Positions 15,878-26,400 are shown, numbered from the stretch's first letter. The stretch is DNA of 64,000 nucleotides from Bacteroides helcogenes P 36-108 (GCF_000186225.1 NC_014933.1:744001-808000); one strand, 5' to 3'. Notes: generated by a model from the sequence alone, not told the origin. Numbers and translations: made by a program.

Positions 15878-16950
15878 GAAGCTATGAACTTTTGCATGTC
15901 CGGAGTATGCTCTTCCACGCTCTGCAACAGTTTGAACTGGGCTTTGGTACGCACGAGATTATGTTCCGGATATTGAATCTTATAATAAGTATCACCGTTG
16001 ATATAGTCGGCCAAGAAACGCACACATTGCATGTACGGGAACAATGCTGCCGCGTATGGCAGGTTCTCAACCTCTATGGGCAGCAGGAAGGACTTGCCCG
16101 ATTCAAGGTATCCTTTGGTGAAAGCCTTGAATATCTCCATATTGAAGTTCACGTTATCCAGATTCTTGTCGTCTTCCAGACCTGTATTGGCTCCGGAACG
16201 GAGGAAATCACCGAAATCGGAGAATATGAAGCTGGGCATCACAGTGTCAAGGTCAATAACGCAGAGCACTGTCCCGTCTTCATCAAACATCATATTATTC
16301 ACTTTCGTATCGCAGTGACATACGCGTTTTGGAAGTTTACCTTCACGGTGCAGACGTTCGGCCTTACACATTTCATCGGCACGTCTCTCAATCTCGTCAA
16401 GAAAATACTGCACTTCCTTGACACGTCCGGCGGCATCGGCAGCTACAGCATCACGAAGCTGCTTCAAGCGGAATTCCATATTATGAAAGTCTGGGATTGT
16501 CTCGCCCAAGGTATCGGGAATATCGGCCAGCATGGCCTGAAAGTTTCCGAAAGCAGCGCCTGCGTAATAAGAATATTCAGGATTGACAGTTTCAAAGGTC
16601 TTGGCTCGTGGAATGAAAACCATTACGCGCCAATAGTTCTCACCATCGTACCAGTAAGTCTTCCCCTCGGCAGTAGAGAGGAAATGAAGCACTTTGCGCC
16701 CGATGTCGGCCTCTCCTTTTTCTTCCAGCTTCTTGCGTATGTGTCTGGTCACGGCATCAATGTTGGCCTGCAACATCTCCACATCTTGAAAAATAGCATG
16801 GTTGATACGTTGCAGCACATAATCCGGAGCTTCTGCCTCGAGTGTGGATACTTTGTAGGTATCATTAATCAGTCCTGCTCCCAAAGGTTTGATTTCTTGA
16901 ACTGTACCTTCCATTTGGAAGTGAGATACAATAGATAAAAGGTCTTTCAT
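15868..16950 (-). CDS. Aminoglycoside-phosphotransferase-fold sugar kinase (N-acetylhexosamine kinase-like)
   Basis: A 360-residue cytoplasmic kinase of the APH/choline-kinase fold. The Brenner-type catalytic loop is H212-C-D214-T-K-V-N-N with catalytic Asp214 and a metal-binding Asn. The second metal motif is IDLDTVMP (Asp233, Asp235), followed by SDFGDFLRSGAN. The overall pattern matches the NahK-like kinases that phosphorylate GlcNAc or GalNAc at C1, rather than antibiotic kinases. It is the first gene of a two-gene unit with the CBM9-like protein and lies directly before the hybrid sensor of the glycosaminoglycan PUL. Activation of GalNAc or GlcNAc released from chondroitin or hyaluronan is the likely role; the substrate is inferred, not seen. 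Confidence 0.82.
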   Translation of the reverse strand: MKDLLSIVSHFQMEGTVQEIKPLGAGLINDTYKVSTLEAEAPDYVLQRINHAIFQDVEMLQANIDAVTRHIRKKLEEKGEADIGRKVLHFLSTAEGKTYWYDGENYWRVMVFIPRAKTFETVNPEYSYYAGAAFGNFQAMLADIPDTLGETIPDFHNMEFRLKQLRDAVAADAAGRVKEVQYFLDEIERRADEMCKAERLHREGKLPKRVCHCDTKVNNMMFDEDGTVLCVIDLDTVMPSFIFSDFGDFLRSGANTGLEDDKNLDNVNFNMEIFKAFTKGYLESGKSFLLPIEVENLPYAAALFPYMQCVRFLADYINGDTYYKIQYPEHNLVRTKAQFKLLQSVEEHTPDMQKFIASCI

Positions 16951-17032
16951 GACAACTTAAATGATTTAAAATATTATACAATAAATATGTTCCTTGCAAT
17001 CTGTCGAGAGGGCCAATAAGCCATCGAGCCTT

Positions 17033-17040
17033 CAAATTTA
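17033..17040 (-). promoter_or_regulatory. -7 box candidate for kinase/CBM9 operon
   Basis: TAAATTTG on the minus strand, 83 bases before the kinase start. This lies in the 594-base gap 16951-17544, which otherwise holds only a possible 49-codon frame. Confidence 0.4.
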
Positions 17041-17149
17041 TACATTTATACAGATATATCGACAAAAAGGGATGAATAATTGGGAAATCTTGTATAAAAT
17101 AGAAGAATCATGATTAAACAGACAAGCTGCACCTTCCTTTTATTGATCC

Positions 17150-17299
17150 ATGTCGAGAGCCGATACGGCTATCGTGCCCGTCTATACCGACAAGTACATG
17201 TGCGTAGAGAAAACCGATGTTGACAAATGCTACCTTTACACTCCTCAAAGTACCGATGTCATAAGCATCCTGTTCTTTGCCTATAGTAGCGAAATGTAG
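17150..17299 (+). CDS. Possible small ORF or gene remnant (49 codons)
   Basis: An ATG-started frame in the gap between the kinase and the hybrid sensor. Its third codon positions are rich in G and C, as in neighbouring real genes and unlike the A/T-rich flanks, and the product (RADTAIVPVYTDKYMCVEKT...) is not low-complexity. No family was recognised. It has no convincing promoter or ribosome site. It could be a real small gene, a remnant, or chance. Confidence 0.25.
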   Translation: MSRADTAIVPVYTDKYMCVEKTDVDKCYLYTPQSTDVISILFFAYSSEM

Positions 17300-17544
17300 A
17301 GCAAGAAAATGCCTACACAGCAGGTATTCTTCAATATATACAGATATACAGAAAAATATCTGATTACGAAAATGAAAGAGCATCGGCCATGCTCCAATTT
17401 ATTACAGATATGCGGCTGTACTTTTCTTGATTTTCCCAAAAGCCAATATCGTTCAGCAGGCATCCGAAATAATACATTTAAGCAGACACAACCTCAAAAA
17501 CATACGGACAACCGGAAACTTTTGCACAAAATATTCATATATTT

Positions 17545-20500
17545 GTGACTGAAATCTTAATAAAGACCTCAAAAGTGCAGAAGTTCATCATCTGGCTATA
17601 CCTAATTTCAGTATGCATGGTCTCCACAACCCTGCAAGGACAAAATATTACTTTCAGCCATCTGACAACAGATGACGGCTTGTCGCAATTCTCCGTCAAC
17701 AGTCTTTATACCGATGAAAACGGCATTTTATGGATCGGTACGCGTGAAGGACTGAACCGATATGACGGAGAAGATATACAAACCTACAAGCTGAGGAAGA
17801 ACGATCCCAACAGTCTCTTCTGCAATACAGTGCTGCGTCTGACAGGCAATCATAACGGAAAAATCTACTTGCTCTGTACGGAAGGTGTAGCTGAGTTCAA
17901 CCTTGCCACACAGAAATTCACCACCCTGATACAGGGAAATATCAGCAGTATCTACTATAACAACGGGCTTTTCATTGGAAAAAAGAACGAACTCTATCGT
18001 TACAACGAACAAACCGGAAACTTCAATCTCTACTACCAACTGGCAGGCGAGAATCTGGAGATCTGCTGCATGCATCTGGACAAAGGACAATTTTGGCTCG
18101 GAACTACCGGCAATGGAGTATATCGACTGAATTTGAACAGCAAAGAACTGAGCCATCCCATCTTGAAAGGAAATATCACCAACATCTATCAGGACAGCAA
18201 AGGCGAGTTATGGATAGGAAGCTGGAAAGAAGGCCTGTACAGGGTAAAGACAAACGGGGAAATCAGCAATTTCAGGAACGATCCCAACAATTCCCGCAGC
18301 ATTTCTTCGGACTTTGTAAGGGCATGCTGCGAGGACAATCTGGGAAACATCTGGATTGGCACTTTCAATGGGCTGAACTGCTACGACAAGAATACAGGAT
18401 ACTTCCAGAACCATACTGCCGGTGACACACAGAGCGACGGACTGACACACTCTTCCATCTGGTGTATTGTCAAGGACAATCAAGGTACTCTGTGGCTGGG
18501 TACATACTTCGGCGGAGTCAACTACTTCAATCCCGAATACGAGATTTACACACGCTACACCTACTCACCAACAGAAAAATCCGGCTTAAGCAATCCGGTG
18601 GTGGGACGAACCATAGAAGATAAAAACGGCAACCTGTGGATAGGAACAGAAGGCGGCGGACTCAATTTCTATGACCGCCATACAGGAGAATTCAAGTGGT
18701 TCCGCACCGGATACACTCCGAACGGCATTTCGCATAACAACATAAAAGCACTCTATTACGACGCTTCCAAAGAGATAATCTGGATAGGCACTCATCTGGG
18801 AGGATTGAACAAGTTGGAAATTCCTTCCGGACGCTTCACGCACTATCGCATGGAAACCGACAACCCCGAAACGCTTCCATCAGACATTATCCGTGACATT
18901 GCCCCATACCAGAATTTCCTTATCGTGGCAACACAGAATGGCATATGCCTTTTCGACCCTGAAAACGGAAAATGCCGACAGTTGTTTCAGGACACCAAAG
19001 AAGGCAAGAAAATAAAGATGGTGGCGGATATCACTTTTGACGACAAGGAAACCCTGTGGATTGCAGCCACGGGAGAAGGCGTGTTCAGCTATCGCTTTGA
19101 CACAGGAAGGCTGGCCAACTACCGCCATGATCCGCACAATCCGCACAGTATCAGCAATAACAATGTGAACAACATCACGCAAGATAGCAAAGGCAACTTG
19201 TGGTTCTCCACTTCAGGCAGCGGACTGGATATGTACCGCCCTGCCACCAATGATTTCGAGAACTTCGATCAGGCACAAAACGGGCTTGCCAGTGACTGCA
19301 TCTACGAGACGCAAGAGTCACCAACCAGTGGCAAGCTGCTGCTTATTACTAATGAAGGCTTCTCCATCTTCAATTACCGGACTAAACAATTCCAGAATTA
19401 CAGCACGGAAAACGGCTTTCCATTGACAGCCGTCAATGAAAACGCACTTTGCGTGACTCATGATGGTGAGATATTTCTGGGTGGCACACAAGGCATGATT
19501 TCTTTCCATGAAAAACAACTGAACTTTACGCCGAAACCATACAAGATTATCCTTTCACGTCTCATCGTGAACGGAACGGAGATAAAGACAGGAGATAACA
19601 CGGGCATCCTGCGGCAATCATTGTACTGTACGTCCGAAATTACCCTCAATGCCAACCAATCCATGTTCAGTATCGAGTTTGCCACCTCCAACTATGTAGC
19701 TGCCAATAAAGACGACATCATCTACAAACTGGAAGGTTTCTCCAACGACTGGAACAACACCCGTGGCCTGCATACCATCACCTATACAAATCTGAATGCA
19801 GGTACTTACAACCTGATTATCAAGCCTGATAGAAAAAGCGAAAGTCTCTGTCCGCAGGTACACCTGACAATCCATGTACTGCCTCCTTATTATAAAACTC
19901 CCCTTGCCTGCCTTATCTACCTGGTAGTGGCTGGAGCATTGCTGTGGTACTTAGTACGTACTTACAAATCAAGAATCAAGCTGCGCGAATCCCTGAAGTA
20001 TGAACAGAAACATATTCAGGATGTAGAAGCCCTGAACCAGTCGAAGCTTCGCTTCTTCACCAATATCTCACATGAGTTCCGCACACCTTTGACATTGATT
20101 GTAGCCCAAGTGGAGACATTGCTACAATTGCAAAACTTCACTCCTTCCATATATAATAAGGTATTGAGTATCTACAAAAACAGTATCCAATTGAGAGAAC
20201 TGATCACCGAGTTGCTCGACTTTCGCAAACAGGAACAAGGCCACATGAAGATAAAAGTAAGCCCACACAATATAGTGAACTTCCTTTATGAGAATTACCT
20301 GTTATTTCTGGAATACGCCAGCACCAAACAAATCTGTTTCAACTTTGAAAAAGAAAGTGACAGTCTGGAAGTGTGGTACGATCAGAAACAAATGCAGAAA
20401 GTAATTAACAACCTGCTTTCCAATGCCATCAAACATACGGTAGCAGAAGACACCATCACCCTCAGCATCAAGACGGAAGGCGATAATGCAGTGATCCGAG

Positions 20501-21630
20501 TAACCGATACAGGCAGCGGCATGGACGCCGGGGAAGTAGACAAAATATTCGACCGATTTTACCAGATAGAGCAAATAGATTCCGCCGATTCGGGCAAAAC
20601 CGGTACGGGCATCGGGCTGGCACTGACCAAAGGTATTGTCGAACTGCATCACGGAGGCATCCGCGTGGAAAGTGAACTTGGCAAAGGAACCAGTTTCATT
20701 GTAAACCTGCAACTGGGCAACGAGCAGTTTGAGGAGGCCCAAATCAACAAACATGCAGACAGCGTACATCAAATAGAAGTCTCCAGACCAGAAACAGACG
20801 CCTTATTGAAAGCCGAACTGGAAGAAAACGCCCCAAACAAACGCCTACCGGATGCCAAAATTCTGATTGTAGAAGACAATGATTCCATACGCGGAATGTT
20901 GGCAAACATATTCAAGCCTTTTTATGAAGTGCTGACCGCCTCAGACGGCAGGCAAGGACTCACCCTTGTACATAGCGAAATGCCCAACATCGTGGTCAGT
21001 GACGTGGTTATGCCCCAAATGTCAGGAACAGAACTGTGCAAGCATATTAAAAGTGACTTCAACACCTGCCACATCCCCGTAGTATTGCTGACGGCACGTA
21101 CAGCCATCGAACAAAACATCGAGGGTCTGCGCATCGGAGCTGATGACTATATCACCAAACCATTCAACACCAACCTGCTGATATCCCGTTGCAACAATTT
21201 GGTGAATTCACGCATCCTGTTGCAAGAAAAGTTCAGCAGGCAACCACAAGCTTTTGCACAAATGCTTGCCACCAACCCCATGGATAAGGAAATTTTAGAC
21301 CGGGCCATGATTGTCATAGAGAAGCATCTGGATGACACCGAATTTAATGTCAATGTTTTTGCCCGCGAGATGGCAATGGCGCGTACCAACCTGTTCACCA
21401 AATTGAAAGCAATCACCGGACAGACTCCGAATGACTTCATACTCACCATCCGTTTGAAAAAAGGAGCATTGATGCTGCGCAACAATCCGGAACTGAACAT
21501 CACCGAAATCTCTGACAGAATAGGTTTCAGTTCATCACGCTACTTTTCGAAATGCTTTAAGGACGTATATCATGTCAGTCCGCTGGCCTATCGCAAAGGT
21601 GAAGATTCTGACAAAGAAGAGAAAGGATGA
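17545..21630 (+). CDS. Hybrid two-component system sensor/regulator (HTCS) of the glycosaminoglycan PUL
   Basis: A 1361-residue single-protein signalling system of the inner membrane. Order: signal peptide (FIIWLYLISVCMVSTTLQG); two seven-bladed propellers of repeated LWIGT-type blades in the periplasm (about 35-680); a Y_Y_Y domain (about 700-775); one membrane helix (about 789-808); a DHp domain with His843 in ISHEFRTPL; an HATPase domain with NAIKH and DTGSGM; a receiver domain with acceptor Asp1153 in VVSDVVMPQMSG; and an AraC-type HTH at the end. The ligand should be an oligosaccharide made by the locus; the related B. thetaiotaomicron regulator responds to unsaturated chondroitin/hyaluronan disaccharides. 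GTG 17545 gives the longest frame, but a TATATTTG element (17538-17545) overlaps it, so GTG 17575 may be the true start. Confidence 0.95.
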   Translation: MTEILIKTSKVQKFIIWLYLISVCMVSTTLQGQNITFSHLTTDDGLSQFSVNSLYTDENGILWIGTREGLNRYDGEDIQTYKLRKNDPNSLFCNTVLRLTGNHNGKIYLLCTEGVAEFNLATQKFTTLIQGNISSIYYNNGLFIGKKNELYRYNEQTGNFNLYYQLAGENLEICCMHLDKGQFWLGTTGNGVYRLNLNSKELSHPILKGNITNIYQDSKGELWIGSWKEGLYRVKTNGEISNFRNDPNNSRSISSDFVRACCEDNLGNIWIGTFNGLNCYDKNTGYFQNHTAGDTQSDGLTHSSIWCIVKDNQGTLWLGTYFGGVNYFNPEYEIYTRYTYSPTEKSGLSNPVVGRTIEDKNGNLWIGTEGGGLNFYDRHTGEFKWFRTGYTPNGISHNNIKALYYDASKEIIWIGTHLGGLNKLEIPSGRFTHYRMETDNPETLPSDIIRDIAPYQNFLIVATQNGICLFDPENGKCRQLFQDTKEGKKIKMVADITFDDKETLWIAATGEGVFSYRFDTGRLANYRHDPHNPHSISNNNVNNITQDSKGNLWFSTSGSGLDMYRPATNDFENFDQAQNGLASDCIYETQESPTSGKLLLITNEGFSIFNYRTKQFQNYSTENGFPLTAVNENALCVTHDGEIFLGGTQGMISFHEKQLNFTPKPYKIILSRLIVNGTEIKTGDNTGILRQSLYCTSEITLNANQSMFSIEFATSNYVAANKDDIIYKLEGFSNDWNNTRGLHTITYTNLNAGTYNLIIKPDRKSESLCPQVHLTIHVLPPYYKTPLACLIYLVVAGALLWYLVRTYKSRIKLRESLKYEQKHIQDVEALNQSKLRFFTNISHEFRTPLTLIVAQVETLLQLQNFTPSIYNKVLSIYKNSIQLRELITELLDFRKQEQGHMKIKVSPHNIVNFLYENYLLFLEYASTKQICFNFEKESDSLEVWYDQKQMQKVINNLLSNAIKHTVAEDTITLSIKTEGDNAVIRVTDTGSGMDAGEVDKIFDRFYQIEQIDSADSGKTGTGIGLALTKGIVELHHGGIRVESELGKGTSFIVNLQLGNEQFEEAQINKHADSVHQIEVSRPETDALLKAELEENAPNKRLPDAKILIVEDNDSIRGMLANIFKPFYEVLTASDGRQGLTLVHSEMPNIVVSDVVMPQMSGTELCKHIKSDFNTCHIPVVLLTARTAIEQNIEGLRIGADDYITKPFNTNLLISRCNNLVNSRILLQEKFSRQPQAFAQMLATNPMDKEILDRAMIVIEKHLDDTEFNVNVFAREMAMARTNLFTKLKAITGQTPNDFILTIRLKKGALMLRNNPELNITEISDRIGFSSSRYFSKCFKDVYHVSPLAYRKGEDSDKEEKG

Positions 21631-21727
21631 GATATATCCGGAAGCATCTGCATTAGGACAACCACGCTTTTGTACGTTTTCTCCCCTCCTCCGTACTTCT
21701 TCACACATGCATCATCAAACTCTGCTT

Positions 21728-21735
21728 TATCTTTG
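21728..21735 (+). promoter_or_regulatory. -7 box for the 6-O-type sulfatase gene
   Basis: TATCTTTG, 33 bases before the sulfatase ATG. TTTTGTACG at 21668-21676 lies at nearly the same distance upstream as the TTTGTAC half of the SusC operators (56 instead of 57 bases), so shared control is possible. Confidence 0.45.
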
Positions 21736-21768
21736 GACTCAAAAATCAAACTTTTAAAGTCCGAAAAC

Positions 21769-23322
21769 ATGAGACATCTTTCTTCACTTCTACTTCCAAG
21801 CGCAGCACTTTTAGCCGGATGCGGAAATGCTTCCAAACAAGAAGCCAAAAACAATCAGCTCCAGAAGCCGAACGTAATCTATTTGATTGCGGACGATCTT
21901 GGTATCGGTGACCTGAGTTGTTACGGCGCTACCCAAATAAGCACCCCAAATATTGACCGCCTTGCCGGCCAGGGCCTGCAGTTCACCAACGCTTATGCAA
22001 CATCTTCCACCAGCACCCCATCCCGCTTCGGGCTACTGACCGGAATATATCCTTGGAGACAGAAAAATACAGGTATCGCTCCCGGCAACTCCGAACTGAT
22101 CATAGACACAGCATGCATCACTATGGCCGATATGTTCAAAGAAGAAGGTTATGCAACCGCCGCTATCGGAAAATGGCATCTGGGATTAGGACCAAAAGAC
22201 GGTACAGACTTCAACCACCGCATCAGCCCCAATACACAGGATATAGGCTTTGATTACGAATATATCATACCTGCCACCGTGGACCGCGTTCCCTGTGTAT
22301 TCGTCGAAAACGGATATGTGGACGGGCTCGACCCGAACGATCCCATCACCGTAAGCTATGACCACAAAGTAGGAAACTGGCCCACCGGACTGGAGAATCC
22401 TGAACTCGTGAAAATGAAACCAAGCCAGGGACACAACAATACCATTATCAACGGTATTCCACGCATCGGCTGGATGATCGGCGGCAAATCCGCCCTTTGG
22501 ATAGACGAAGACATTGCTGACATCATTACCGACAAAGCCAAAAACTTCATTGCAGCCCACAAAGACGAACCTTTCTTCCTATATATGGGTACACAAGACA
22601 TTCATGTCCCCCGTATTCCTCATCCTCGTTTTGCCGGCAAAAGTGGTCTGGGTGTACGCGGTGATGTCATTCTGCAACTGGACTGGACAGTCGGAGAAAT
22701 TATACACACACTGGACAGTTTGAATCTTGCAGACAATACCATCTTCGTATTCTGCAGCGATAACGGTCCTGTCATTGACGATGGCTATCAAGACCAAGCC
22801 CGCGAATTACTGAACAGGCATACCCCGATGAAGCACTACCGCGGTGGAAAATACAGTGCCTTTGATGCAGGAACGCGCATTCCTTTCATCGTACGCTGGC
22901 CCAATGGAATCAAACCGGGCAAGCAACAGGCCCTATTCTCCATGATTGATGTTTATGCTACCCTGGCAGCACTGCTCAACCATCCCCTACAACCGGGTAC
23001 TGCACCGGACAGCCGCGACCAGTCGGGCAACTTTATGGGAACAGATACTGCCGGATGCGGCTATGTGATACAGCAAAACCTGAATAATACACTGGCTATC
23101 ATCCGAAATGAATGGAAGTACATAGAACCCAGTGAAAAACCCGCCTTGGAATACTGGACCCGGACGGAAACAGGTAACGATCCTAACCCCCAACTGTACA
23201 ATCTATCTGTCGATCCTTCTGAAAAACACAATGTAGCAAAAGAATATCCGGACAAAGCAAAAGCTCTCTCTGCACTATTAGAAGACGTTAAAGGAGCTAA
23301 GAATCAAAAGGAAAGAAAATAA
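21769..23322 (+). CDS. Sulfatase lipoprotein, serine-type, in glycosaminoglycan PUL
   Basis: A 517-residue S1-family sulfatase. Lipobox LAGC (Cys18) marks it as a lipoprotein. NVIYLIADDLGIGDLSCYG supplies the paired metal Asp residues (about 42-43), and the maturation motif is S82-T-P-S-R86 with Ser82 as the formylglycine precursor. GKWHLG and FCSDNGP further on are the other active-site blocks. The frame is open 33 codons upstream, but ATG 21769 is chosen because the signal peptide starts there. The arylsulfatase-A-like sequence and the position between the hybrid sensor and SusC match the GalNAc-6-O-sulfatase slot of the chondroitin sulfate locus in B. thetaiotaomicron. The site specificity is inferred from this context. 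Confidence 0.92.
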   Translation: MRHLSSLLLPSAALLAGCGNASKQEAKNNQLQKPNVIYLIADDLGIGDLSCYGATQISTPNIDRLAGQGLQFTNAYATSSTSTPSRFGLLTGIYPWRQKNTGIAPGNSELIIDTACITMADMFKEEGYATAAIGKWHLGLGPKDGTDFNHRISPNTQDIGFDYEYIIPATVDRVPCVFVENGYVDGLDPNDPITVSYDHKVGNWPTGLENPELVKMKPSQGHNNTIINGIPRIGWMIGGKSALWIDEDIADIITDKAKNFIAAHKDEPFFLYMGTQDIHVPRIPHPRFAGKSGLGVRGDVILQLDWTVGEIIHTLDSLNLADNTIFVFCSDNGPVIDDGYQDQARELLNRHTPMKHYRGGKYSAFDAGTRIPFIVRWPNGIKPGKQQALFSMIDVYATLAALLNHPLQPGTAPDSRDQSGNFMGTDTAGCGYVIQQNLNNTLAIIRNEWKYIEPSEKPALEYWTRTETGNDPNPQLYNLSVDPSEKHNVAKEYPDKAKALSALLEDVKGAKNQKERK

Positions 23323-23334
23323 CACTGGTAAGAT

Positions 23335-23379
23335 AATTGTTCGCGGATTTGTACGGATTCGTACAATTTGCGAACAATT
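23335..23379. promoter_or_regulatory. Palindromic operator candidate upstream of first susC
   Basis: A 45-base nested inverted repeat: AATTGTTCGC (23335-23344) pairs with GCGAACAATT (23370-23379), and inside it TTGTACG (23349-23355) pairs with CGTACAA (23360-23366). The parts TTTGTAC and TTTGCGAACAATT recur before the second susC with the same 19-base offset and the same 38 bases to the -7 box. It is the likely binding site for the hybrid regulator. Confidence 0.65.
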
Positions 23380-23407
23380 GACTAATGCTTATACCCCTCT
23401 CTTCCCA

Positions 23408-23415
23408 TACATTTG
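23408..23415 (+). promoter_or_regulatory. -7 box for first susC/susD pair
   Basis: TACATTTG; the leader that follows shares TTTAATTGTTTT (23424-23435) and AACCTTTATTAATAAC (23457-23472) with that of the second susC. Confidence 0.7.
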
Positions 23416-23488
23416 CAATGTGATTTAATTGTTTTCTGAGTGATAAACAAGAGATCAACCTTTATTAATAACCATTAAATTAATATTT

Positions 23489-26400
23489 ATGAGACAAAAA
23501 TCCATCTTTTTAAAATCCTTAGGTATCATGCTACTTTCTGTACTATTTGCCACACAGGCAAATGCACAGAACCTAACGGTAACCGGTACAATAACCGACA
23601 ACTTAGGTCCGGTAATAGGTGCTTCCATCCAAGTAGAAGGAACCAGCAACGGCTGCATCACGGACATTGACGGAAACTACACCCTCCACAACGTATCTTC
23701 CGACGCAATTCTCGTATTCTCCTATATTGGCTATCGGACACAGAAAATCTCAGTGGACGGAAAAACAAAGATCAATGTGAAATTGGCGGAAGACAGTCAA
23801 TTATTGGAGGAAGTAGTAGTTGTTGGCTACGGCGTGCAACGTAAAAGCGACCTGACAGGCTCAGTAGTATCGGTAAAAGCTACCGAAGCCTTGAAGAGCA
23901 CCCCCTCCGGCAATGTTTCGGATGCCTTGCAAGGACGTATGGCGGGTGTGTCCGTAATTTCGGGCTCAGGCGACCCGAGCAGCGACAACACCATCCGTGT
24001 ACGTGGCATCAATTCCATTACTGCCGAGACAGGTCCATTGGTAGTAATCGACGGTTTTATCGGCGGCTCCCTGAAATCCTTGAATCCTTCCGACATCCAA
24101 TCCGTAGAGGTCTTGAAAGATGCCTCGGCAACTGCTGTTTACGGTTCTCGTGGAGCCAATGGTGTGATTCTTGTCACAACCAAAACTCCCAACAAAGATA
24201 AGTTGACCGTATCATTTAACACCTTTGCCAACCTCAAAACGGTTTCCAAATATCCAGATAACCTTTCTCCATACGAATATGCTCAACTGGCCAATGACTA
24301 TGGCAAAGAATATTTTGAATCCCAAGGCAAACCGGCCAAAGTATATTATACTCCAGAACAACTGGAGACTTTCAAAAACGGAACAAATCCCGGTTTCGAC
24401 TATTCCAAAGAAATCTTCCGAAGTCCGGCTCTGACCCAAAACTACGAGATGTCTGTTTCAGGTGGTGGTGAAAGAACTACTTTCCTCGCATCTTTGCGCT
24501 ATGAAAACAGCCAAGGTACTATTAAAGAATCAGAAAACAGTGTTTACAGTTGGCGTTTGAAAGTAGATACCAAAATAAAAAAGTGGCTAAAAGCGGGAAT
24601 GAATATCTACGGTTACTACAATGAATCGTCAAAACCCCGTATCACCCAATACGACGGTTTGATACAACAAGCGATGTATTTCCCTAATACCATTATGCCG
24701 AAAAAAGAAGACGGAAGTTACAACAATACTTTCCCCGACGGCAACAAAAGCTATAATCCCATGGGAATGATCTGGGAAAGTAAGACTTGTGACAAAACCC
24801 TCAATAACCGTATGCAAGGTTATGTACAATTCGATATCATAGATGGGCTGAGTTTCCGTTCGCAACTGGGTGTGACCTTCGAGAACCGCCTAAACCGTTC
24901 GGCAGAAAATGAGAAAAGCTACAACTATTTCAAGAACAACCAAACACAAGCCCAAGCCCGCAGCTATTGGAACAGTGGTTGGTTAAACACCAATACACTA
25001 AGCTATATAAAAGAGTTCAATGCAAACCACCGCATCAATGCAACCGCTGTATTCGAGCAAGCATACGGCAATGATTATAGCCACACGGGCATAGCTGCCA
25101 ATTTAGCATATCCCGACCGTTTAGGCTGGAATGCTTTGGGCTATTCTGAAGCCGATATGGCCAGAATAGGTTCCGAAGCTTCCATTACCACCCTCATGTC
25201 CGGCATGTTGCGCGTAAACTATGTATTCATGAACCGCTATATGCTGACTGCTTCCATCCGCGCCGATGGTTCCTCACGCTTAAAAGACAAATGGGCTTAC
25301 TTTCCTTCTGCCGCCCTGGCCTGGGACATCAAACAGGAAAGCTTCATGAAGGAAACGGATGTAATTGATCAATTAAAGTTACGCGTAGGCTACGGTTCCG
25401 TAGGCAACCAATCAGTGACAGCCTACCGCATCTATTCCCAAATGACTCCAGTAGTCAATTCCGACGGTAGCACATCTTACTCCGTGGGACGTCCTGCCGC
25501 CCCTTATCTGAAGTGGGAACGCAATGACCAGTTCAATGTAGGAGTTGACCTTGGCTTTCTGCACGGACGCTTACGCATAAACGCCGACTGGTATAGTAAA
25601 ATATCCAAAGACATCCTCCTTGAAGTAGCCCAACCGGCCCACATGGGGTTCACCGGCTTATTGAAAAATGCAGGTGAAATAAAGAATACAGGTATCGAAT
25701 TCACCGTAAGCGCCGATCCCATCACCGGCAAAGCATTCAGTTGGCATTCCGACTTAACTTTATCACATAATAAAGGAACCTTCAATAAAATTCCCACTTA
25801 TAACCACCGCCAGCAACAAGCCGGAAACTTTGAGAACCAATTATTCCAAATGATCGAAAACGAAAAGTTAGGTACATTCTGGGGATATAAATATCTTGGT
25901 GTATGGCAAGAAAACGAAGTGAAAGCTCCTTTTGTCGATGCAAATGGAAAAGCCAACGGCAAAACCGTGGGTGAAACCTACAAGATACAGGCCGGAAATG
26001 CCAAATATCTGGATACCAATCAAGACGGTGTTTACAATGATAATGATGCAAGTATCATCGGATGTGGACAGCCCGTATTTAACTGGGGATGGAACAACAG
26101 TTTCAATTATAAGAACTTTGACATCTCATTTTTCATCGTAGGTTTTCATGGCTTTGACATATACAATGCCACTGACCAAATAGGATATAATAATATCAAC
26201 GGACAAAACGTATTCGGCGTGACTCCCAAAAAGGCTTTCCTGAACCGCTGGACCAAAGAAAATACAAACACGGACATTCCGGGCTTCGTTTATGGCAAGG
26301 GAGATCTAAAAGTTTTCAGCGACCGCTTCGTGGAAGATGGAAGCTTCATCAAGATGAAAAGTATCACCATAGGCTATACATTGCCGACAAATACCTGCAA

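Noticed and set aside
15892..16938. Open frame of 348 codons on the plus strand across the kinase gene
   Set aside because: It is antisense to a gene with clear catalytic motifs and its product has no recognisable family; a shadow of codon bias.
15868..16950. Kinase as an aminoglycoside-resistance gene
   Set aside because: Only the general fold is shared; the loop sequence and context fit N-acetylhexosamine kinases.
23335..23379. Inverted repeat as an invertible (phase-variable) promoter
   Set aside because: The arms are too close and no recombinase gene is near; the conserved spacing to the -7 box fits an operator better.
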